From Rhodospirillales bacterium (GTDB lineage: Bacteria; Pseudomonadota; Alphaproteobacteria; Rhodospirillales; WMHbin7), in NCBI GenBank assembly GCA_016215555.1, contig JACRJC010000045.1, positions 1 to 34,110 on the forward strand: a stretch of 34,110 nt of DNA, written 5' to 3'. Of the stretch, positions 24,557 through 32,833 are shown in pieces (position 1 is the stretch's first letter; every line of letters starts with the position of its first letter). A program made the position numbers and the translations under genes. Under the pieces are notes generated by a model. It worked only from the letters and a program-made list of their open reading frames with translations, searched no databases and had not been told where the DNA came from.

Positions 24557-25500
24557 AGCATTACCCCCAGCGTCAGCAGCAAGGCGAAAAACAGTTCGAA
24601 ACGCGCCGTCGCCGCCAGGATGACGTTGAAGTCGGGTCCGCGCGGCAGGATCGAGAAACGGCGCACCAGACCGAAAGCCAGGGGCAGCAAAAGCAGCGTC
24701 ATCCAGCCCCCCGCCGGACCCAGAGGCGGAAAGACCAGCGCGAAGGGCAAGACCAGGAACAGCGCATACAGGATCTTCGCAATTTCGGGTCCGCTGAGGA
24801 TGGCCAAAGTGCGCCGCCCGGCCAAACGGTCGGCTTCCATGTCGCGGTAATTGTTGGCCATCAGCACGGCGGACGCGATCAGCCCCAGCGCCAAGCCAGC
24901 CGCCAAAACCGGTTGGGTGATCCGATGGGCCTGCAGGAAATAGCAGCCGCCCACCGCCCCCAGGCCGAAGAAGGCGGTGACGAAAGCCTCGCCGAAAGGC
25001 GTGTAGGCGATGGGTTTGGGCCCCAGCGAATAGGCATATCCGGCCAACAGCGACGCCAGGCCCAGCAGCAGGATCGGCCAGCCGCCGGACAGGGCCAGAT
25101 AGGATCCGCAACCGGCGGCGACGGCAAAGGCGATGAAGGCGGCCCGCTTGACCTGACCCGGCGTCGCCCAACCCATGGCGGTAACGCGAGGCGGCCCCTG
25201 GCGCAACGGCTGGTCGCCTCCCTTCAGATAATCGGCGACGTCGTTATAGAGATTGGTGCCGGCCTGGATGGCCAAGGCCCCCAGCAGCGCCGCCGCCACG
25301 ATGGCAAGGCTTAATGTGCCCAGTTCGGCATAGGCCAGAACGCTGCCGGCCAGAACGGGAGCGACGGCAATGGTCAGGGTGCGTGGACGAATCGCCAGCC
25401 ACCAAAGTCTCGCGCCTTTGGGCGGCTGGGCGGCGGGACTGGCAGGCAACCTCTCGGCCAGGGGCGGAGCCGCAGCATGAAGGCCCGTCTCGGTTTTCAC
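24553..25500 (-). CDS. menA: 1,4-dihydroxy-2-naphthoate polyprenyltransferase
   Basis: The 315-aa membrane protein is a UbiA-superfamily prenyltransferase. The first Asp-rich motif is NLYNDVADYLKGGD and the second is NNYRDMEADRLAGRRTLA. About eight to nine hydrophobic segments surround them. MenA joins the isoprenoid tail to 1,4-dihydroxy-2-naphthoate in menaquinone synthesis. The N-terminal ~30 residues are Pro/Ala-rich and lie before the IRPRTLTIAVAPVLAG segment where the family begins. The gene ends in an overlap with the BASS transporter. It lies 3 bp beyond the ssb stop on the same strand. Other men genes are not in the window. Confidence 0.88.
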   Translation of the reverse strand: MKTETGLHAAAPPLAERLPASPAAQPPKGARLWWLAIRPRTLTIAVAPVLAGSVLAYAELGTLSLAIVAAALLGALAIQAGTNLYNDVADYLKGGDQPLRQGPPRVTAMGWATPGQVKRAAFIAFAVAAGCGSYLALSGGWPILLLGLASLLAGYAYSLGPKPIAYTPFGEAFVTAFFGLGAVGGCYFLQAHRITQPVLAAGLALGLIASAVLMANNYRDMEADRLAGRRTLAILSGPEIAKILYALFLVLPFALVFPPLGPAGGWMTLLLLPLAFGLVRRFSILPRGPDFNVILAATARFELFFALLLTLGVML

Positions 25501-25503
25501 GTC

Positions 25504-26019
25504 TTAGAAAGGGATCTCGTCGTCGAGATCGCCGCCGGCTGGCGGCCGGTCCCAACTGGCGGCGCCGCCCTTGGAAGCGCCCGAGGAAGAGGGCTGCGAG
25601 GGCTGGCCATACGAACCTTCGTCGAAATCGTCGCCGCCGCCGCCGCCCGAAGATCCGCCGCCGCCGCCTCGGCTGTCCAACAGGCCCAACTCGCCCTTGA
25701 AGCGGCCGATCACGACTTCGGTCGTGTATTTCTCATGGCCGTCCTTGTCGGTCCATTTGCGGGTTTGAAGCGCGCCCTCGACGAAGACCTTCGAGCCCTT
25801 CTTGCAATAACGCTCGGCGATGTCAGCCAGGTTGGGATTGAAGATGACCACGCGGTGCCATTCGGTCTTTTCCTTGCGCTCGCCCGACTGGCGATCCTTC
25901 CAGGATTCCGAGGTGGCGATGTTCAGGGTGACGATCTTGTCGCCGCTCTGGGCGTTGCGCACCTCGGGGTCGCGCCCCAGATTGCCGATCAAAATCACCT
26001 TGTTCACGCTGCCGGCCAT
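25504..26019 (-). CDS. ssb: Single-stranded DNA-binding protein
   Basis: The 171-aa protein has the OB fold in its first ~110 residues (SVNKVILIGNLGRDPEVR, WHRVVIFNPNLADIAERYCKKG, VFVEGALQTRKW), a Gly/Ser-rich flexible tail, and the conserved acidic tip DDEIPF that recruits repair proteins. SSB coats single-stranded DNA in replication and repair. The start at 26019 is preceded by GGGGGAGAAG and gives the family's normal N-terminus; the longer frame to 26184 crosses the promoter. Its promoter is overlapped by an SOS box, so induction by DNA damage is likely. The gene is divergent from the motor-like pair at 26278-28448. Confidence 0.97.
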   Translation of the reverse strand: MAGSVNKVILIGNLGRDPEVRNAQSGDKIVTLNIATSESWKDRQSGERKEKTEWHRVVIFNPNLADIAERYCKKGSKVFVEGALQTRKWTDKDGHEKYTTEVVIGRFKGELGLLDSRGGGGGSSGGGGGDDFDEGSYGQPSQPSSSGASKGGAASWDRPPAGGDLDDEIPF

Positions 26020-26118
26020 GTGCTTCTCCCCCGATGCGATGCCAAAATCGCGGTTGCTGACTTGAATGGCGGGCAGACTACACCATCGCCCCCGCCGGCA
26101 AAAGACGAACCGCAATAA

Positions 26119-26148
26119 GAACATAGAGCGAACAATTGCCGCTGGCAA
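26119..26148 (-). promoter_or_regulatory. ssb promoter with LexA (SOS) box
   Basis: On the minus strand: a -35 box TTGCCA (26143-26148), a 17-bp spacer and a -10 box TATGTT (26120-26125). An exact GTTC-N7-GTTC sequence (GTTCGCTCTATGTTC, plus-strand 26119-26133) covers the -10 box. This is the established LexA-binding consensus of alphaproteobacteria. Confidence 0.8.
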
Positions 26149-26205
26149 GCGAGAAAGCGAGTTCGCGCCGGACAGGCATCGCAATGGTTGCTACCTATGC
26201 GCTTG

Positions 26206-26211
26206 TATAAT
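26206..26211 (+). promoter_or_regulatory. Consensus -10 box for the motor-like pair
   Basis: A perfect TATAAT lies 67 bp before the first gene's ATG. No good -35 hexamer is present at the usual distance, so an activator or a relaxed -35 may be involved. The SOS box lies about 75 bp upstream. Confidence 0.45.
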
Positions 26212-26277
26212 TTCTTTGCTCTTTTTTTACGAGATATTAAGCTAGGCCCTCAAGGAGCATTTCTTTGGGGGGAAAAG

Positions 26278-27669
26278 ATGCCGGAGCCTGCAGCGACGCC
26301 GCTCAATAAAGAGCGGCCCCTATGGCCGCTTGCCCTTCTGCTGGCCGCATTCCTGATCGGATGGCTGGCTTCGGTCTTTCTCGCCGACGAATATCTGGGC
26401 AATTTTTCTTGGGCCATCTTGGCGACGCTGGGCGTTATGGGTGCTTACTGGGTGATCGGCATCTGGACGTTCGTTGTTCCGATACGCAAAGCGGAAAAGC
26501 AGGGAACTGCCGTCAAGGCCGACAAGGAAGCCTATCGCTTCGCCGACAGCCTGTATCTGCTGGGCTTCCTATTTACCCTGTCCTCTTTCGCTACGGCATC
26601 TCATTTCATCGTGGCCGACAAGCGCATGTGCGATCCCTTCGCGAAAATGTCCGCGGAAGAAAAGGCAGAAATATACAAACTCCCCGAAGCGGAACAAAAA
26701 AAGTTTGTGGACGATTTCATTGCGAATCTTGCGCCGGAACAAAGAGTAAAGTGCGTCGATAAGAATTTGACGACCGACAAGCTGGTTCAGAACTCCGTCG
26801 CCCTGGTCACCACCATTCTCGGCCTGATCCTGCGCATCTTGATGCTGCGCCTACTGCCGGGAAAACAGGAAGACATGGCGCAAGGCCTGTCCAATCCCGC
26901 CGCCGCCGTCACTGAATTTACAAACACCGTCGATAAGCTGCGGGAGGCCGCCACCAAGATGGCGCAAAACGGCGATGACATGTCGGCGACACTCCAGCGC
27001 GTGTCGCAGGCGTCCGAGGAATTCAAAGACAAACTTCTTAGCCTTCAAGGCCAGGTCGCCTACGACTTCACCAACGGCGCCGACGCCATCCATCGGCGAC
27101 TGGCCGCCTTGGTGCAACAAATCGAAAGGCTCAGCGGCGAGGCCCAAGACCGCATCCGCCAGGCCTCGATGGATCAGCGCCAGATTCATATGGAGACCAT
27201 GGAGCAACGCCGCCAGCAAGAATTCGAATTGCACAAGATGACCAAGGACTGGCTGGATTCCTGCCTGAAGGTGCTGAATGACTCGTTCACCACTTTGACC
27301 GAGGAAGTGAAAAAGGCCGGCGCGCCCTTCAACGCCCAAATAAGCGTCATGCTGGGGAAAATCCACGAGGAATTGAGAGATTATGCCAAAAGGCTGAATG
27401 AGGGCCAGATCGCGGTTGACCAGGACCGCCAGCAGCGCATGGACGCCTTCGCCAAGGCCATCGAGAAGCGCCTGTGCGATCTGGTCAAGAATCTGGATGC
27501 CGAGGGCACGAAGAGCGTCGATGGCATCACCAGACTGGTCGATAATCTGATCGTTCAGATCGCCGTGCGTATCGGCAACGCGCTTCAGGAACTCGAGGAA
27601 GCGCGGCAAAAACTGCATGAACAGCAGATGAAACAGGCCGCCCTGGCGCAGGACGGCAATCGGCCATGA
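26278..27669 (+). CDS. MotA/ExbB/ZorA-like membrane protein with long coiled coil
   Basis: The 463-aa protein has four predicted membrane segments (about 15-35, 44-67, 91-112, 171-193), then some 260 residues of charged, coiled-coil sequence. The third segment (SLYLLGFLFTLSSF) and the fourth (SVALVTTILGLILRI) resemble the pore-lining helices of the MotA/TolQ/ExbB family, including the small and Thr residues. The 113-170 loop would be periplasmic and holds Cys118 and Cys159, a possible disulfide. A long cytoplasmic tail after the last helix is also a feature of ZorA of the Zorya defence system. The start at 26278 follows GGGGGGAAAAG and lies downstream of the TATAAT box. The next gene overlaps its stop (ATGA). 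Confidence 0.65.
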   Translation: MPEPAATPLNKERPLWPLALLLAAFLIGWLASVFLADEYLGNFSWAILATLGVMGAYWVIGIWTFVVPIRKAEKQGTAVKADKEAYRFADSLYLLGFLFTLSSFATASHFIVADKRMCDPFAKMSAEEKAEIYKLPEAEQKKFVDDFIANLAPEQRVKCVDKNLTTDKLVQNSVALVTTILGLILRILMLRLLPGKQEDMAQGLSNPAAAVTEFTNTVDKLREAATKMAQNGDDMSATLQRVSQASEEFKDKLLSLQGQVAYDFTNGADAIHRRLAALVQQIERLSGEAQDRIRQASMDQRQIHMETMEQRRQQEFELHKMTKDWLDSCLKVLNDSFTTLTEEVKKAGAPFNAQISVMLGKIHEELRDYAKRLNEGQIAVDQDRQQRMDAFAKAIEKRLCDLVKNLDAEGTKSVDGITRLVDNLIVQIAVRIGNALQELEEARQKLHEQQMKQAALAQDGNRP

Positions 27670-28448
27670 GCCAGGAAAAGGACGACGAGGTCATCAACAC
27701 CACCTTCATGGAATTGATGGTCTTCCTGCTTTTCATCTCGCTGATGACCGTTTCCGAGGCCTATACGCTGGCGCAGACGGGCGAGAAGCCGCCGCCGCCA
27801 CCGCCACCGCAAACACAGACACAAGTGCAGACTCAAACACAAACGCCGACGTCACCGCCTCAACCACCGACTCCGGTAACGAAAAATGGCGTTACCGTTA
27901 CGCCAAGCCCCGGCATCGCATCCTGCTTCATCGAAACGAGCAATGAAAAAGATCCGAGAAATATCGTCAAATTCACGTTCAACGATGACGATACGTTGAG
28001 AATCAGCAGCAATCTGGCGGGCAACCAATGGAAATGGAGCCCATACTTCAACGCGTCATACCAGCCCAAACAACAATTCGGCATCCGTTTGCAGTCGGTT
28101 GAAGAATTGCTCTCCCTCCCCAACCTGGCAAAAATGAGCCAAGACGAATTTAAAAATCGCCTGCGGAAAATCCACCAGGAAACGGCAACCGTCAGCAATA
28201 ACAACAATATTAAGGAACATTGCGTTGTCTATGTCTGGGCGAACGATAACGTCGAACGCTATGCAAAACATCAGGACTATCTCAAAGATATTGAGAAGTA
28301 CGTGCTTTTTTACACGCCGCGCGGAAGAAAGGGCCTAACCGAGGAAATTGCCACATACTTGCAAAAATCCTCCCCCGCCAGGCAAAAATCCGCCGAAGAG
28401 AGCCCACCGCCCTCCCAAGACCAGGGTGACGCAGCGTCATCCGGCTGA
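27666..28448 (+). CDS. ExbD/TolR/MotB-like partner protein
   Basis: The 260-aa protein has one N-terminal membrane segment (about 12-33), beginning [17 protein letters not shown]. This resembles the ExbD/TolR segment, in which a conserved Asp carries the proton; here Glu16 stands near that place. A linker of Pro, Gln and Thr repeats follows (about 41-70). The periplasmic domain (about 80-235) has Cys87 and Cys186 and matches no OmpA-like peptidoglycan-binding domain I know, unlike MotB and ZorB. The C-terminal tail is rich in Ser, Pro and Glu. The ATG overlaps the stop of the upstream gene, so the two are made together, as expected for one complex. The 3' half is richer in A/T than neighbouring genes. 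Confidence 0.6.
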   Translation: MSQEKDDEVINTTFMELMVFLLFISLMTVSEAYTLAQTGEKPPPPPPPQTQTQVQTQTQTPTSPPQPPTPVTKNGVTVTPSPGIASCFIETSNEKDPRNIVKFTFNDDDTLRISSNLAGNQWKWSPYFNASYQPKQQFGIRLQSVEELLSLPNLAKMSQDEFKNRLRKIHQETATVSNNNNIKEHCVVYVWANDNVERYAKHQDYLKDIEKYVLFYTPRGRKGLTEEIATYLQKSSPARQKSAEESPPPSQDQGDAASSG

Positions 28449-28476
28449 TTGGCAGCAGGTTGGCAGAAGCCTGCAT

Positions 28477-28491
28477 GTTCCCTCTTTATTC
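28477..28491 (+). promoter_or_regulatory. Near-consensus SOS box before uvrA
   Basis: GTTCCCTCTTTATTC matches GTTC-N7-GTTC at seven of the eight defined bases, 30 bp upstream of the uvrA start. uvrA is a common LexA target, but the mismatch makes this site uncertain. Confidence 0.4.
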
Positions 28492-28520
28492 TCGTCGCGA
28501 TTCCGGCTATCCCTAGCCCC

Positions 28521-31349
28521 ATGACCGATATGATCAAAGTGCGCGGCGCCCGCGAGCATAATCTCAAGAACATCGACCTCGACATACCAAGGGACAGGCT
28601 GGTGGTGATGACCGGGCTTTCGGGCTCGGGCAAATCGTCGCTGGCCTTCGACACCATCTATGCCGAGGGGCAGCGCCGCTATGTCGAATCGCTGTCGGCC
28701 TATGCCCGCCAGTTCCTGGAACTGATGCAAAAGCCCGATGTCGAAAGCATCGAAGGCCTGTCGCCGGCCATTTCCATCGAACAGAAAACCACCAGCCGCA
28801 ATCCGCGTTCGACCGTCGGCACCGTCACCGAAATCCACGATTACATGCGCCTGCTGTTCGCCCGCATCGGCGTGCCGCATTCGCCCGCCACGGGGCTTCC
28901 CATCGAAAGCCAGACCGTCAGCCAGATGGTCGACCGCCTGCTGGCCATGCCCCTGGGCGCCAAGCTGCTGCTGCTTGCCCCGGTCGTGCGCGGGCGCAAG
29001 GGAGAATACAAAAAGGAAATCGACGATCTGCGCAAGAAGGGCTTCCAGCGCCTGAAGGTCGATGGCCAGATCTACGAGATCGACAAGGTTCCCACCCTCA
29101 ACAAGAAGCTCAAGCACGAGATCGAGGTCGTGGTCGATCGCGTCGTCATCAAGGAAGGCATCGGCCAGCGCCTGGCCGATTCCCTGGAAACCGCGCTGGA
29201 ACTGGCCGAAGGACTGGTCTTCGCCGAAAACGCCGATACGAAAGAGCGCACCACTTTCTCGGCCAAATTCGCCTGCCCGGTGTCCGGCTTCACCATCGAC
29301 GAGATCGAGCCGCGCCTGTTCTCGTTCAACAATCCCTACGGCGCCTGCCCGTCTTGCGACGGGCTGGGCGTGAAACTGTATTTCGACCCTGAACTGATCG
29401 TGCCCGATGATCGGCTGTCCTTGGCCGAGGGGGCGTTGGCGCCCTGGGCCAATTCCAGTTCCGGCTATGTCGAACAAACGCTGGAAGGCATCGCCGCCCT
29501 GTTCAAGTTGCGGCTGTCCACGCCCTGGCGCGAGATTCCCAAAAAAGCGCAGAACGTGCTGCTGATGGGTTCCGGCGACGAGCCGATGCGCATCCGCTAT
29601 TCTGATGGCAAAAGCTCGTGGTGGGTCAACAAGCCTTTCGAAGGCATCATCCCCAATATGGACCGGCGCTGGAAGGAAACCGAAAGCAGTTGGGTGCGAG
29701 AAGACCTCGAGCGCTTCCAAAGCAGCGCCCCTTGCGAAACCTGCACCGGCTTTCGCCTGAAGCCCGAGGCCCTGGCCGTGAAGATCCGGGGCCTGCATAT
29801 CGGCGAAATCAACGATTTCTCGATTGCCGAGCTGGTGCCCTGGTTCAAGGGTCTGGAAACGCATCTGAAGCCCAAGGACGTCGAGATAGCAAGGCGGATT
29901 TTGCGTGAAATCAACGAGCGCCTGGGTTTCCTGGACAGCGTGGGGCTGGAATATCTGACCTTGTCTCGCACCTCGGGCACCTTGTCGGGCGGCGAAAGCC
30001 AGCGCATCCGCCTGGCCTCGCAGATCGGCTCCGGCCTGACCGGCGTTTTATATGTGCTGGACGAGCCTTCCATCGGCCTGCATCAGCGCGACAACGACCG
30101 CCTGCTGGCGACGCTGCGCCGCCTGCGCGACATCGGCAACACCGTCATCGTCGTCGAGCATGACGAAGACGCCATCCGGGCCGCCGATTATCTGGTCGAT
30201 ATGGGACCGGGGGCCGGGGCGCATGGCGGGCAGATCATCGCCCAGGGCACGCCCGATCAGGTGATGGCGAATCCGGCCAGCGTCACCGGCCAGTATCTGG
30301 CAGGCAAGCGCTTCATCGCCGTGCCCAGGAAGCGCCGTCCGGGCAGCGGCAAAAAGCTGTCGGTGGTCAAGGCGTCGGCCAACAATCTGAAGAACATCAC
30401 GGCCAAGATTCCGCTCGGCACCTTTACTTGCGTCACCGGCGTTTCGGGCGGCGGCAAATCGACCCTGATCGTGGAGACGCTGTACAAGGCCCTGGCCCGC
30501 AGGCTGCACGGCGCCCGCGAACATGCCGGCGCCCACGAGCGCATCGACGGCGTCGAGCATATCGACAAGATCGTCGATATCGACCAGTCGCCGATTGGCC
30601 GCACGCCCAGATCGAACCCCGCCACCTATACCGGCGCCTTCACCCCCATCCGCGACTGGTTCACCGAACTGCCGGAAGCGAAAACCCGGGGCTACAAGGC
30701 CGGGCGCTTCAGCTTCAACGTCAAGGGCGGGCGCTGCGAGGCCTGCCAGGGCGACGGCCTCATCAAGATCGAGATGCATTTCCTGCCCGACGTCTATGTC
30801 ACCTGCGACGAATGCAAGGGCAAGCGCTACAACCGCGAAACCCTCGACATCAAATTCAAGGGCAAGTCGATTGCCGACGTGTTGGACATGACGGTCGAGG
30901 AAGGGGCCGATTTCTTCCAGGCCGTGCCGGTCATCCGCGACAAGCTGGAAACCCTAAAGCGCGTGGGGCTCGGCTATATCCATCTCGGCCAGCAGGCGAC
31001 GACGCTGTCTGGCGGCGAGGCCCAGCGCGTGAAACTGGCCAAGGAATTGTCGCGCCGAGCCACCGGGCGCACGCTCTACATCCTCGACGAACCGACCACG
31101 GGGCTGCATTTCGAGGATGTGAAAAAGCTGCTGGAAGTGCTGCATGCCCTGGTCGATCAGGGCAATACGGTGCTGGTGATCGAGCATAACCTTGAGGTCA
31201 TCAAGACCGCCGACTGGATCATCGATCTGGGGCCCGAGGGCGGCAACAAGGGCGGCAATATCGTGGTCGCCGGAACGCCCGAGGACGTGGCGGCAACACA
31301 AGCCAGCTACACCGGCCAATATCTGAAGCCGTGCATGAGGAAAAGGTAG
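28521..31349 (+). CDS. uvrA: Excinuclease ABC subunit A
   Basis: The 942-aa product is a full-length UvrA, the damage-recognition ATPase of nucleotide excision repair. The first Walker A is GLSGSGKS (32-39) and the second GVSGGGKST. The two ABC signatures are [12 protein letters not shown] and [12 protein letters not shown], with Walker B motifs [10 protein letters not shown] and [10 protein letters not shown]. Two zinc modules are seen: CPVSGF with CPSCDGLG, and CEACQGDG with CDECKGKRY. The start at 28521 gives the family N-terminus [19 protein letters not shown]; no strong ribosome binding site precedes it. It lies 72 bp after the motor-like pair and may share its transcript as well as using its own promoter. 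Confidence 0.98.
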   Translation: MTDMIKVRGAREHNLKNIDLDIPRDRLVVMTGLSGSGKSSLAFDTIYAEGQRRYVESLSAYARQFLELMQKPDVESIEGLSPAISIEQKTTSRNPRSTVGTVTEIHDYMRLLFARIGVPHSPATGLPIESQTVSQMVDRLLAMPLGAKLLLLAPVVRGRKGEYKKEIDDLRKKGFQRLKVDGQIYEIDKVPTLNKKLKHEIEVVVDRVVIKEGIGQRLADSLETALELAEGLVFAENADTKERTTFSAKFACPVSGFTIDEIEPRLFSFNNPYGACPSCDGLGVKLYFDPELIVPDDRLSLAEGALAPWANSSSGYVEQTLEGIAALFKLRLSTPWREIPKKAQNVLLMGSGDEPMRIRYSDGKSSWWVNKPFEGIIPNMDRRWKETESSWVREDLERFQSSAPCETCTGFRLKPEALAVKIRGLHIGEINDFSIAELVPWFKGLETHLKPKDVEIARRILREINERLGFLDSVGLEYLTLSRTSGTLSGGESQRIRLASQIGSGLTGVLYVLDEPSIGLHQRDNDRLLATLRRLRDIGNTVIVVEHDEDAIRAADYLVDMGPGAGAHGGQIIAQGTPDQVMANPASVTGQYLAGKRFIAVPRKRRPGSGKKLSVVKASANNLKNITAKIPLGTFTCVTGVSGGGKSTLIVETLYKALARRLHGAREHAGAHERIDGVEHIDKIVDIDQSPIGRTPRSNPATYTGAFTPIRDWFTELPEAKTRGYKAGRFSFNVKGGRCEACQGDGLIKIEMHFLPDVYVTCDECKGKRYNRETLDIKFKGKSIADVLDMTVEEGADFFQAVPVIRDKLETLKRVGLGYIHLGQQATTLSGGEAQRVKLAKELSRRATGRTLYILDEPTTGLHFEDVKKLLEVLHALVDQGNTVLVIEHNLEVIKTADWIIDLGPEGGNKGGNIVVAGTPEDVAATQASYTGQYLKPCMRKR

Positions 31350-31367
31350 GGCCGCCAGAACCGGCAT

Positions 31368-31910
31368 CTATTCTTTTTCACCGAAATGGATGTGCAAGAC
31401 ACCCTCCTGCTTCTTCAGGCCCAAAAACGCCTTGTCGCCATGGGCACAGAGTTTCCTGACCAAATTTCCTTTTTCCGCTTCCGCAGATGCAAATGCCTTC
31501 CAGTCGCTGAATTCAGCCTGCCCCATCCTCTTGAAAATGTTGGCCCGCATCCTGCCTGCCATATCTTTGACGACTACGATTCCATAAGAATCGTCCTCAA
31601 GATGTGAAATCTCCCTCAGATACCGTTCCACTTCAGCTTTGATATTTTTATCTTCTATCCCAAACGATGCATAAGGAGTCAACGCGCAGGCATATTCGAA
31701 TTCGCCACCCATGATTTCCTGCGGATTGAGATAGCGTAATTCGCTTCCTGGATCAGTCGCAATGATGCGGTCGATGATATCCCTATCCTTCAGGCGATAA
31801 TCTGCCCGGTCAAAAAGCGCGCCATAGACGAACCAGGCAACAAAGGACACGCCAAGAATCAAGACGAGAAGAACGGAAAGCAGGAGTCCCCATAATAGAA
31901 TTGACCGCAT
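31368..31910 (-). CDS. Membrane-anchored protein of unknown function, third gene of the mntA-hepT operon
   Basis: The 180-aa product has one N-terminal membrane segment (about 5-31), then a soluble domain of roughly 150 residues that I do not recognise (DIIDRIIATDPGSELRYL, then HLEDDSYGIVVVKDMAGRMRANIFKRMGQ). The orientation of the soluble part is unclear. It starts 7 nt after the hepT stop, with its ribosome binding site (GAGG) inside the end of hepT, so it is probably co-transcribed. It converges on uvrA with an 18-bp gap. It may be an accessory part of the toxin-antitoxin module or an unrelated passenger. Confidence 0.65.
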   Translation of the reverse strand: MRSILLWGLLLSVLLVLILGVSFVAWFVYGALFDRADYRLKDRDIIDRIIATDPGSELRYLNPQEIMGGEFEYACALTPYASFGIEDKNIKAEVERYLREISHLEDDSYGIVVVKDMAGRMRANIFKRMGQAEFSDWKAFASAEAEKGNLVRKLCAHGDKAFLGLKKQEGVLHIHFGEKE

Positions 31911-31917
31911 TCGGAAT

Positions 31918-32271
31918 TCAGGCCTTATCCTCTCCGTCAGGAAACGCCTTCTCCATCATCCGTTTCAATTCCGGCAGGCGTTTTTCGATCAGCCGCCAGA
32001 CGACCTCGTGATCGACACCGTGATATTCATGGGCCAGCACATTGCGAAGCCCGCGCATCTGCTGCCAGGGAATTTCCGGATATTTGGCAGTGACCTCATC
32101 CGGGACGTGCCGGGCCGCTTCGCCCATGATTTCAAGATTGCGCAGAATGGCGTCATAGCGCATGCGGTCGGTCTGAAGACAGTCCAGGCTTTGCCCTTCG
32201 GCAAAACTCAGAATCAAGTCCAGGGATTCACAGATATCATCGACGCGAAGCTGCCAGTCACGCGGCGGCAT
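31918..32271 (-). CDS. hepT: HepT-type HEPN toxin
   Basis: The 117-aa helical protein belongs to the DUF86/HepT family. It has the catalytic motif R-x4-H-x-Y exactly: Arg76, His81 and Tyr83 in LRNVLAHEYHGVD. HepT is an RNase toxin. In studied homologues the partner nucleotidyltransferase adds AMP to the Tyr of this motif and so blocks it. The start at 32271 lies inside the end of mntA (14-bp overlap), so the two are coupled. Length and motif are complete, so the toxin is probably functional. Confidence 0.92.
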   Translation of the reverse strand: MPPRDWQLRVDDICESLDLILSFAEGQSLDCLQTDRMRYDAILRNLEIMGEAARHVPDEVTAKYPEIPWQQMRGLRNVLAHEYHGVDHEVVWRLIEKRLPELKRMMEKAFPDGEDKA

Positions 32272-32572
32272 GGAAGGAAGAACCGTAAACCGCCACGGCC
32301 TCGGAAAGAATTCCGTCCTTCAAACGGGGATGCAGCGCGGGCCGGGTGACCAGATCGACCTTGCTGCCCAACAGCTCGCTCAACCGGTCTTGAACGGCGA
32401 CGAAATCAAACAGATCGACAGCCTCGTCAAACTCGACCAGCAGGTCGATATCGCTGCCTGGCCCAGCCTCTCCGCGTGCGACCGAGCCGAACGCATCCAG
32501 CCTGGCCACATGCAGGCGGCGCAGTTCAGCGGTATGGCTTGCCAGGATATGTTCCAATTCGGTGCATAGCAT
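32258..32572 (-). CDS. mntA: MntA-type nucleotidyltransferase antitoxin
   Basis: The 104-aa protein is a minimal nucleotidyltransferase with the motif GS-x10-DxD: Gly29-Ser30 and Asp41, Asp43 in FGSVARGEAGPGSDIDLLVEF. It would neutralise HepT by AMPylation, as shown for MNT-HEPN modules. The start at 32572 is the first ATG that fits the family; a TTG at 32590 is an alternative. Neither has a strong ribosome binding site. It is the first gene of a three-gene minus-strand operon with hepT and the membrane protein. Confidence 0.9.
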   Translation of the reverse strand: MLCTELEHILASHTAELRRLHVARLDAFGSVARGEAGPGSDIDLLVEFDEAVDLFDFVAVQDRLSELLGSKVDLVTRPALHPRLKDGILSEAVAVYGSSFHAAA

Positions 32573-32833
32573 GGCGCCATGATACGCCAAACGCGGGAAA
32601 AGGAAAAGCCTCAGCCCACGGTCGACTTCCGCAAATCCATCTCGCCCGCCCGCTTCTTGGCCGTATGGCCGAAGTGCGCTCTCGTCACCATGCGTCCGAT
32701 GATCGACCGCCAGCCATGGGGAAATATCTGAAACCCGGCCAAAAGAGATAGGCCGTATGGGTAGGCAGATTTCGTTTCTCCGGCCCCTGGTTCTGAACTA
32801 GTATTTCGTCCGCCTTATTGTACAGGGGCGGCA

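Noticed and set aside
26278..28448. Complete Zorya defence system
   Set aside because: No ZorC, ZorD or ZorE gene is adjacent: uvrA and ssb flank the pair, and the partner protein lacks an OmpA-like domain. Only resemblance to the ZorAB type of motor is claimed.
31350..31380. Terminator after uvrA
   Set aside because: The only stem (GCCG with CGGC) is four base pairs, too weak to call despite the T-rich stretch that follows.
32604..32760. Minus-strand frame ending in RAGEMDLRKSTVG as a small gene or gene fragment
   Set aside because: There is no ribosome binding site, no recognisable family and no supporting context; the 261 bp between mntA and the PAS kinase otherwise show nothing clear.
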